Shown: piece by piece, positions 57,434-64,000 of the stretch
Position numbering within the stretch: position 1 is the first letter of the stretch
Layout of the letters: each line of letters starts with the position of its first letter
Assembly (NCBI GenBank): GCA_000314955.1
Contig: BAEM01000042.1
Span: 153,138 to 217,137 of the forward strand
DNA from: Paraglaciecola chathamensis S18K6
Lineage (GTDB): Bacteria > Pseudomonadota > Gammaproteobacteria > Enterobacterales > Alteromonadaceae
Length of the DNA stretch: 64,000 bases
Direction: 5' to 3'
Program-made: the position numbers and the translations under genes
Notes under the pieces: generated by a model
Told to the model about the DNA's origin: nothing
The model's database searches: none
Seen by the model: only the letters and a program-made list of their open reading frames with translations

Positions 57434-57496
57434 ATTGCTTTGCCGCGCTCACAAATTACTTACGCCATTGCCATTAAATTTTCACTGAGCGGTTAA

Positions 57497-58639
57497 TTAT
57501 TTATTGGAATGAGCATTATGGGTGATAGGCACCGCATACATAGACAACACTTTATGTTTAATCTCTTCTGATTCATCACATAAACGAGACGACAAATGCA
57601 ATTTTGCTTCATCAATTTTAGTTTGGCTATAAGAATCGGAATTTGCGCAATTATCACGCCCCATTAATTGAACCGCGGCATCTGCACTAGGAAACTGTTT
57701 ATAGTTTTGTTTTATCTGTACATCAATTTGCTCGGCGACCGCTTTAGCACTGTCAAACTCGTCATCTAATATTTTGCCAAATGCGACGTGAACATTGCCC
57801 TTATAACCCACTATTCCATCTACTATGCTACGAATATCTTCGCTATCGGCTTTATCATAGCTGCCTTCGACTTCTGTTGTATGCAGCTCCTTTGCTTTAC
57901 TTAAATCGCAGGGGTCGAACTCATAAGAAATAGACACAGGCACGATACGTAAGCTACGAACGTAATCTGTCAGCGACTGCGCTTTAGGCTTGTTCAGACT
58001 GAGCATAGAAATAATCGCAGGGTTGGTAGCATCCACCCCGTCTTTCGCCCGCCCTTCCCTTTGCGCAATCCAAATATGCTGGGCATCATTCTTTAAGGTA
58101 TGAAAAATATATTCACTGAGGAGTTTGGCATCAGCCAGCTTCTGTCGTCTATCTTTGGCACTGCGGTTTACGATAAAGCACTTATTTAGGCGAATTAAAT
58201 CAGCTACCCAATCCTGTTTCAGTAGGTTATCCCCAACCGCTATTCGAACCGTGTCCTGACCATTTTGATGCAAAGACCAATTTACAAACGCTGGGTCTAG
58301 TGCAATGTCCCTGTGATTGCTCACAAAAATACAGGGTTGGCTTAAATCTAAATCCTCGAGCCCAGATACGCTAAAGCTATCTGTCGTTTGCTCAATCATG
58401 CGCTCCATGTAAGGCTCAACTAAAACCTGAAAATCGCGTAAGCTTTTGATACTGGAGCGTCGTTTAGACAAATACAAACGCGTAATCCCTCTCAACAAAG
58501 GATAAGTAAAACGCGGCCAAGTTGAAAAGCGAAAAGCGACTAAGCTATCCATCAGCTGCCGATTGCGGATCAGGCGCGACAATACCTGAGGTAAATCACA
58601 ATCGTTAAACGGACGAATTGAGTCAAATTTTGCATTCAT
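57497..58639 (-). CDS. PlsC-like 1-acylglycerol-phosphate acyltransferase family protein
   Basis: 380 residues. The acyltransferase motif I is FVSNHRDIALDPAF (NHx4D) near residue 108, with CFIVNRSAKDRRQK as motif II, WIAQREGRAKDGVD as motif III and VPVSISYEFDPCD as motif IV. It is longer than standard PlsC and carries a C-terminal region after about residue 280. It probably transfers an acyl group to a lysophospholipid or other alcohol at the inner membrane, although no membrane segment is evident. Confidence 0.82.
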   Translation of the reverse strand: MNAKFDSIRPFNDCDLPQVLSRLIRNRQLMDSLVAFRFSTWPRFTYPLLRGITRLYLSKRRSSIKSLRDFQVLVEPYMERMIEQTTDSFSVSGLEDLDLSQPCIFVSNHRDIALDPAFVNWSLHQNGQDTVRIAVGDNLLKQDWVADLIRLNKCFIVNRSAKDRRQKLADAKLLSEYIFHTLKNDAQHIWIAQREGRAKDGVDATNPAIISMLSLNKPKAQSLTDYVRSLRIVPVSISYEFDPCDLSKAKELHTTEVEGSYDKADSEDIRSIVDGIVGYKGNVHVAFGKILDDEFDSAKAVAEQIDVQIKQNYKQFPSADAAVQLMGRDNCANSDSYSQTKIDEAKLHLSSRLCDESEEIKHKVLSMYAVPITHNAHSNK

Positions 58640-58809
58640 GAAAAAAAGCTACTCAAAGAAAATAAAAAGGGGGCGCATTTTGCCTGCGAAAGAAACAATC
58701 AGCAATCCTAATTTAGCGTAAATAGGCTACCAACGGTTCTGTTCATACCACTAGCAAACTCTTCTGCATTAGATTGCACTTTTAACCTAACACTATCACA
58801 GACCATGGC

Positions 58810-59343
58810 TTACCCTTGAAGTTCGCGGCAAATAATTTCCACTTCGCCGTTATCCGCTGTGATGTACGTTGAATCTCCAGTGATAGTAAATGACATATCA
58901 CACGTGCGCGAAACCAACTGGGCCAACCTTTGTATATCTTGCCACTCAAACTGATAAACCTTGACTGATAAAGAAGCAAAGCCACTGTGACTTTGCTTCC
59001 ACCATGTATCTGATTTACTGTTAAAACTATATATTTTAGTGGCTTTCGCCATACGACTGGCTTTCTTCACTCTCTCTTGAGCTGGCTCTCCCACATCAAT
59101 CCAAAGATGCAATTGATCATCCAAACCACGCAACCAAATGTCGGGCTCATCGACTGAACTTAAGCCTTTGGTAAAACTAAGCTGTTCATCAGCGTTTAAG
59201 CAATACGCTAAAACCCGGCTCATCATTCGTTCAACCGTTTCCGACGGATGCTGTGCAACTGTCAGGTTCAGGGCAGTGTAATAATCGCGATTTAGGTCTG
59301 ACAATGATATTTTAAATTTATAAATAGTGGGCTTAATAGCCAT
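58810..59343 (-). CDS. yaeQ: YaeQ family protein
   Basis: 177 residues from ATG 59343 (a GTG at 59352 is also possible). KPTIYKFKISLSDLNRDYYT, ERMMSRVLAYCLNADEQLSF and DDQLHLWIDVGEPAQERVKK are YaeQ signatures. It has the PD-(D/E)XK nuclease fold; the function is unknown in detail. It follows the guaA terminator and is transcribed separately. Confidence 0.9.
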   Translation of the reverse strand: MAIKPTIYKFKISLSDLNRDYYTALNLTVAQHPSETVERMMSRVLAYCLNADEQLSFTKGLSSVDEPDIWLRGLDDQLHLWIDVGEPAQERVKKASRMAKATKIYSFNSKSDTWWKQSHSGFASLSVKVYQFEWQDIQRLAQLVSRTCDMSFTITGDSTYITADNGEVEIICRELQG

Positions 59344-59374
59344 AGGAGTCACTCAAAATGAATAGGTGAGAAAA

Positions 59375-59400
59375 TAAAAAAGGCCAGTGAAACTGGCCTA
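59375..59400 (-). terminator. Terminator after guaA
   Basis: Minus strand: AGGCCAGT pairs with ACTGGCCT around TTC, followed by TTTTTATTTT. Confidence 0.92.
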
Positions 59401-59420
59401 AATTTAGGAATTGTTTTAGC

Positions 59421-60998
59421 TTATTCCCACTCTATGGTTGCGGGTGGCTTTCCAGAAATGTCATATACAACACGAGAAATGCCGTCAATTTCATTGATAA
59501 TGCGATTCGAAACCTTACCTAAAAACTCATAAGGTAAATGTGCCCAATGTGCTGTCATGAAATCAATAGTTTCTACTGCTCGTAACGAAACAACCCAATC
59601 GTATTTGCGTGCATCACCCATAACCCCAACTGATTTGACCGGCAAGAATACGGTAAATGCTTGGCTAACCTTGTTGTACAAGTCATGTTTGTGTAGCTCG
59701 TCGATAAATATGGCATCTGCTTTGCGCAATAGATCGCAATATTCTTTCTTAATTTCACCCAATACGCGCACACCTAAACCTGGACCAGGGAAAGGGTGGC
59801 GATAAAGCATGTCATAGGGTAAACCGAGTTCGAGACCAATTTTACGCACTTCATCTTTGAATAACTCACGTAAAGGCTCAACCAAACCCATTTGCATATC
59901 TGCAGGTAGGCCGCCAACATTATGGTGAGATTTAATCACATGCGCTTTGCCGGTCGCAGAACCAGCAGATTCGATGACATCTGGGTAAATGGTGCCCTGA
60001 GCTAACCACTTAGCATTTTTTAGTTTCTTCGATTCTTCATCGAACACTTCGACAAAGACACGGCCAATGATTTTACGTTTCGCTTCAGGTTCGTCAGTAC
60101 CGGCTAATGCAGATAAGAAACGTTCTTCTGCGTCAATTTTGATGATATTTAAACCAAAATGATCGCCAAACATGTCCATGACTTGTTGACCTTCGTTTAA
60201 CCGAAGTAAACCGTTGTCTACAAATACGCACGTTAAGTTCTTGCCTATCGCTCGGTGCAACAACATGGCCACCACGGAGGAATCAACCCCACCAGATAAA
60301 CCTAGGATCACTTCATCATCACCGATTTGTTCTTTCATGCGTTCAACCGCATCTTCGATGATCGCGCCCGGAGTCCAAAGCTTTTCGCATTGACATATGT
60401 CTAATACGAAATGCGACAACATGCGCTGCCCTTGGCGTGTGTGGGTGACTTCTGGGTGAAATTGCACACCGTAGAATTGCTTTTCAGGGTGAACAATTGC
60501 CGCAAACGGACAACTATCTGTTTTCGCCGCGGTGATAAACCCTTCTGGCACCGCTGCGACTTTGTCGCCGTGACTCATCCACACATCAAGTAATGCGTTA
60601 CCATTTGGACTAACATGATCCTCAATGTTATCCAGTAACGCCATTTGCTCAACCACTTCAACTTGCGCATAACCAAACTCACGCATATCTGACCCTAGCA
60701 CTGCACCACCTAGTTGCTCGGCCATGGTTTGCATGCCGTAACAAATGCCAAATACAGGCACACCGGCTTCAAATACATATTGCGGTGCTCGTGGCGAATC
60801 TATCGCGTGAACAGATTCCGGCCCACCGGATAAAATAATACCGTTAGGATTAAATTCACGAATTTGCTCTTCGGTCACATCCGATGCCCATAATTCACAG
60901 TACACACCTATTTCACGCACTCTACGTGCAATAAGTTGGGTGTACTGTGAGCCGAAGTCGAGAATAAGTATGCGTTGATCGTGAATGTTTGTTGTCAT
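59421..60998 (-). CDS. guaA: GuaA, GMP synthase
   Basis: 525 residues, same as E. coli. The amidotransferase domain has [15 protein letters not shown] with Cys86; the ATP-pyrophosphatase domain has [16 protein letters not shown] near residue 233; the C-terminal dimer domain ends KPPATIEWE. It converts XMP to GMP. It follows guaB, but a strong terminator lies between them. Confidence 0.97.
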   Translation of the reverse strand: MTTNIHDQRILILDFGSQYTQLIARRVREIGVYCELWASDVTEEQIREFNPNGIILSGGPESVHAIDSPRAPQYVFEAGVPVFGICYGMQTMAEQLGGAVLGSDMREFGYAQVEVVEQMALLDNIEDHVSPNGNALLDVWMSHGDKVAAVPEGFITAAKTDSCPFAAIVHPEKQFYGVQFHPEVTHTRQGQRMLSHFVLDICQCEKLWTPGAIIEDAVERMKEQIGDDEVILGLSGGVDSSVVAMLLHRAIGKNLTCVFVDNGLLRLNEGQQVMDMFGDHFGLNIIKIDAEERFLSALAGTDEPEAKRKIIGRVFVEVFDEESKKLKNAKWLAQGTIYPDVIESAGSATGKAHVIKSHHNVGGLPADMQMGLVEPLRELFKDEVRKIGLELGLPYDMLYRHPFPGPGLGVRVLGEIKKEYCDLLRKADAIFIDELHKHDLYNKVSQAFTVFLPVKSVGVMGDARKYDWVVSLRAVETIDFMTAHWAHLPYEFLGKVSNRIINEIDGISRVVYDISGKPPATIEWE

Positions 60999-61030
60999 CT
61001 TGGTACTCGTGTTATTAGCGCAATGGCGAT

Positions 61031-61057
61031 AAAAAAAGGCTGGTTAAAAACCAGCCC
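61031..61057 (-). terminator. Terminator between guaB and guaA
   Basis: Minus strand: GGCTGG pairs with CCAGCC around TTTTTAA, followed by TTTTTTT. It should separate or attenuate guaA relative to guaB. Confidence 0.9.
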
Positions 61058-61075
61058 AATATTCGGGATTAATCA

Positions 61076-62545
61076 TTAACCTAAGCGGTAGTTTGGTGCT
61101 TCTTTGGTGATACTCACGTCGTGCACATGAGACTCGCCCATGCCCGCTGCAGTCACTTTAACGAACATGGCTTTTGTGCGCATATCGTCAATAGTAGCAG
61201 AACCGGTTAAGCCCATTGCAGAGCGCAGGCCGCCCATTTGCTGATGAATAATGGTTGAGATTGGGCCTTTGTATGCAACGCGACCTTCAATACCTTCAGG
61301 TACAAGCTTTTCAGCACTATTACTGTCTTGAAAGTAACGATCTGAAGAACCGTTGTTTTGATCCATCGCGCCAAGTGAGCCCATGCCGCGGTATGACTTA
61401 TAGTAGCGACCTTGATATAACTCAACTTCACCAGGTGCTTCTTCAGTACCGGCTAGCATACTGCCGACCATAACTGAACTTGCACCAGCGGCAATCGCTT
61501 TGGCGATATCACCAGAGAATCGAATTCCACCATCGGCAATGACTGGCACATCAGTGTCTTTAAGCGCTTCTACCGCATCTGAAACGGCGGTAATTTGCGG
61601 AACACCGCAGCCAGTCACAATACGCGTAGTACAGATTGACCCTGGACCAATGCCTACTTTCACTGCATCAACACCAGCATCAGCTAATGCTTTCGCTCCT
61701 GCGCCTGTGGCTACGTTACCGGCAATTAGTTGTACATCAGGAAAGTCAGCACGCACCTTCTTCACTCTGTCGATAACGCCTTGTGAATGGCCGTGTGAAG
61801 TATCAATCAACAAAACATCAACGCCGGCTTCAACTAGCAATTTAATGCGCTCGTCAGTACCGGCGCCCACGCTTACTGCAGCGCCAACACGTAAACGACC
61901 TAATTCGTCTTTACAGGCATTAGGCTTACTTTCCGCTTTTTGGAAATCTTTAACGGTAATCAAACCGGTCAATCGAAATGCGTCATCAACCACTAAGATT
62001 TTTTCGATTCGGTGTTCGTGCATCAATTCAAGCACTAGGTCTGAATCAGCGCCTTCTTTTACAGTGACTAAATCGTCTTTGCCAGTCATCACAGATGAAA
62101 TAGGTTGGTCTAAGCGACTTTCAAAGCGTAAATCGCGGCCTGTTACAATTCCGACCAAGGCATTGTCTTTATCTACTACAGGGAACCCTGAAAAACCATG
62201 ATGCTTACTCAGTGTATTAATTTCACCGATAGTCGCATTTGGCGATACAGTAACGGGATCTGACACCACACCACTTTCATATTTTTTCACCATACGAACG
62301 TGATCGGCCTGAGCCTCTGCTGGCATATTTTTATGAATAAAACCAATTCCGCCTTCTTGCGCTAAGGCAATGGCTAAACGCGCTTCGGATACTGTATCCA
62401 TAGCGGCTGAAATTAGAGGAATATTTAAGGTCACACCGCGTGTCAATTTGGTTTTCAAATCTGCGGTATGGGGGAGAACGGTTGAGTGCCCGGGCACTAA
62501 CAACACATCATCAAACGTAAGAGCTTCTTTAGCGATCCGTAACAT
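61076..62545 (-). CDS. guaB: GuaB, IMP dehydrogenase
   Basis: 489 residues from ATG 62545, giving [20 protein letters not shown]. The barrel has [20 protein letters not shown] with the catalytic cysteine, and the [20 protein letters not shown] stretch. CBS domains lie at about 95-205 ([30 protein letters not shown]). It oxidises IMP to XMP. It is divergent from xseA and has a sigma-70 promoter at 62584-62612. Confidence 0.97.
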   Translation of the reverse strand: MLRIAKEALTFDDVLLVPGHSTVLPHTADLKTKLTRGVTLNIPLISAAMDTVSEARLAIALAQEGGIGFIHKNMPAEAQADHVRMVKKYESGVVSDPVTVSPNATIGEINTLSKHHGFSGFPVVDKDNALVGIVTGRDLRFESRLDQPISSVMTGKDDLVTVKEGADSDLVLELMHEHRIEKILVVDDAFRLTGLITVKDFQKAESKPNACKDELGRLRVGAAVSVGAGTDERIKLLVEAGVDVLLIDTSHGHSQGVIDRVKKVRADFPDVQLIAGNVATGAGAKALADAGVDAVKVGIGPGSICTTRIVTGCGVPQITAVSDAVEALKDTDVPVIADGGIRFSGDIAKAIAAGASSVMVGSMLAGTEEAPGEVELYQGRYYKSYRGMGSLGAMDQNNGSSDRYFQDSNSAEKLVPEGIEGRVAYKGPISTIIHQQMGGLRSAMGLTGSATIDDMRTKAMFVKVTAAGMGESHVHDVSITKEAPNYRLG

Positions 62546-62583
62546 GCAACAACACCTGTTAAATGGGTTTTTATTGCGGCGCA

Positions 62584-62612
62584 ATTGTAGCGGCTTTACC
62601 TTATCAGGTAAA
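62584..62612 (-). promoter_or_regulatory. Sigma-70 promoter of guaB
   Basis: Minus strand: TTTACC, 17 bases, TACAAT. It gives a leader of about 30 bases. Confidence 0.65.
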
Positions 62613-62648
62613 CTGCATTCCTATTATTTATTAAAGATTTTGTGCCTT

Positions 62649-63983
62649 ATGTTTAGTGCGTCACCCGCAAACCGAAATATCTTTACTGTTAGTAAGCTTA
62701 ATCATCTAGCTCGCTCAGTTTTAGAATCTGAAATTGGCCAAGTTTGGTTGAGCGCTGAAATATCAAATTTCGTGGCTGCTAGCTCAGGGCATTGGTATTT
62801 CACCCTCAAAGATAACCGAGCTCAAATCAAGAGCGCTATGTTTAAAGGTGCTAACCGTAAGGTGATGACTCGCCCTAAAGAGGGCGACAAGGTGTTGGTG
62901 CGGGCAAATTTAAGTATTTACGAGCCTAGAGGCGACTATCAACTAATTGTTGAACATCTTGAGCCTGAGGGCGAAGGTCAACTCAAACGCCAATTCGAAG
63001 CCTTAAAGCAAGCGCTGTCTGCACAGGGATTGTTTGCCAGTCAAAACAAACAACCGCTCCCTAATCATATTAGTCGTATTGGCGTAGTCACTTCAGCTAC
63101 AGGCGCTGCGCTGCATGATATTCTCACCGTGTTGAAACGCCGTAATCCGGCGGTAGAGGTCGTTATTTATCCCACTCAGGTGCAGGGTGTTAGCGCCAGT
63201 CGGCAGATTTGCCGCGCGATAGGGATTGCCAACCAGCGCAAAGAGGTAGACGTTCTCATTGTTGGCCGTGGTGGCGGCTCGTTGGAAGACTTATGGTGCT
63301 TCAACGAAGAAAATGTTGCATGGGCTATTCATAACAGCGTGTTACCCATTGTCAGTGCCGTAGGCCATGAAGTAGATGTTACCATCGCTGACTTTGTCGC
63401 GGACTTGCGCGCCCCTACCCCATCAGCAGCTGCAGAGCTCGTTAGCCAGTCACAAGTAGAGATGCTCAACACACTTTTAGCGAAACGCGATCGCTTATAT
63501 AAAAATGCGCGGACTTTGATTAAAGAGCTGCAATATCAACAACAATCCCTCAGCCAAGAACTTCATGCTTATCATCCGAAGAACCAACTTCGCCAACATA
63601 TGCAACGGGTTGATAACCAACTCACTGCGATCACCCATAACATGTCAACTCGCTTGATGCGTGCTAAGCAGTCGAGCATTAATCTCAGCAGTAAACTGTC
63701 GCAGTTTTCGCCTAAAGCTTTATTAAAAGAAAAACAACAAACACATAGCATGTTATCTCAGCGCCTCACCCAAGCTTGGCAGCGCGGCTTAGAGCAGCGT
63801 CAATTAACCCTCGCCAACGCAAGCCATTTACTGGACACCGTCAGCCCATTATCGACGTTAGCACGAGGGTACAGTATTACCTTTAAAGACGATAAGGTGG
63901 TGAAAAGCCAAAAAGCTCTCATTGAAGGCGACGTGATCACCAACCGTTTTGCGGACGGGGAAGTAAAAAGCACGGTGAAGTAA
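62649..63983 (+). CDS. xseA: XseA, exonuclease VII large subunit
   Basis: 444 residues from ATG 62649; in-frame readings from 62370 run through guaB and are not used. The N-terminal OB-fold has RSVLESEIGQVWLSAEISNF, and the core has GVVTSATGAALHDILTVLK, VLIVGRGGGSLEDLWCFNEE and VSAVGHEVDVTIADFVAD. A helical C-terminal half ends in ARGYSITFKDDK. It works with XseB on single-stranded DNA. Confidence 0.95.
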   Translation: MFSASPANRNIFTVSKLNHLARSVLESEIGQVWLSAEISNFVAASSGHWYFTLKDNRAQIKSAMFKGANRKVMTRPKEGDKVLVRANLSIYEPRGDYQLIVEHLEPEGEGQLKRQFEALKQALSAQGLFASQNKQPLPNHISRIGVVTSATGAALHDILTVLKRRNPAVEVVIYPTQVQGVSASRQICRAIGIANQRKEVDVLIVGRGGGSLEDLWCFNEENVAWAIHNSVLPIVSAVGHEVDVTIADFVADLRAPTPSAAAELVSQSQVEMLNTLLAKRDRLYKNARTLIKELQYQQQSLSQELHAYHPKNQLRQHMQRVDNQLTAITHNMSTRLMRAKQSSINLSSKLSQFSPKALLKEKQQTHSMLSQRLTQAWQRGLEQRQLTLANASHLLDTVSPLSTLARGYSITFKDDKVVKSQKALIEGDVITNRFADGEVKSTVK

Positions 63984-64000
63984 TACCATTCCACGTTAAT

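Overview
The window looks like a stretch of chromosome from a polar-flagellated marine gammaproteobacterium, most likely in the Alteromonadaceae (Alteromonas/Glaciecola/Paraglaciecola type). I infer this from the protein families, the Vibrio/Alteromonas-like flagellar gene order, FlgP and FlgT of the sodium-motor basal body, sigma-28 and sigma-54 promoters, and moderate GC. No 16S gene is present, so the genus is a guess.

Region 1 (1-17649, all minus strand) is a surface or flagellin glycan locus that reads from right to left. It opens with the pseudaminic acid pathway: PseB, PseC, PseF, a GT9-like protein, PseI, PseG and PseH. An acyl carrier protein, an AMP-forming acyl ligase and a FabG-like reductase follow. 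Then come GT2 glycosyltransferases, UDP-galactopyranose mutase, a capsule-type transferase, SAM methyltransferases, a GT56 (WecF-like) transferase and a WbqC-family protein. Many genes overlap by 1-14 bases, so this is probably one or a few long operons feeding the flagellin filament and/or an O-antigen-like glycan.

Region 2 (17779-24950) holds FliT-like, FliS, FliD, FlaG and three flagellin genes. Each flagellin has a FliA (sigma-28) promoter and a long leader. The 1.3 kb between the first and second flagellins codes for no protein I can support. It holds hairpins and short motifs shared with other flagellin leaders and tails. A sialidase-like beta-propeller gene (25055-25993) lies on the opposite strand between the flagellins and flgL.

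Region 3 (26054-42710) is the axial-structure and chemotaxis set: cheV, cheR, flgBCDEFGHIJ (sigma-54 promoter before flgB), flgK and flgL on the minus strand. flgA, flgM (FliA promoter) and flgN are on the plus strand, and flgP and flgT lie on opposite strands.

Region 4 (42776-64000) is ordinary chromosome: tRNA-Arg(CCU), a FecA-like TonB receptor with a possible Fur box, a membrane coiled-coil protein, an M1 aminopeptidase lipoprotein, SmrA, PurL, MltF (apparently starting at AUU), TadA, a PlsC-like acyltransferase, YaeQ, GuaA, GuaB and XseA. Two small genes of about 52 codons are also annotated. The most unusual signals are in the flagellin non-coding regions, the acyl module inside the pse locus, the sialidase-like gene and the mltF start.
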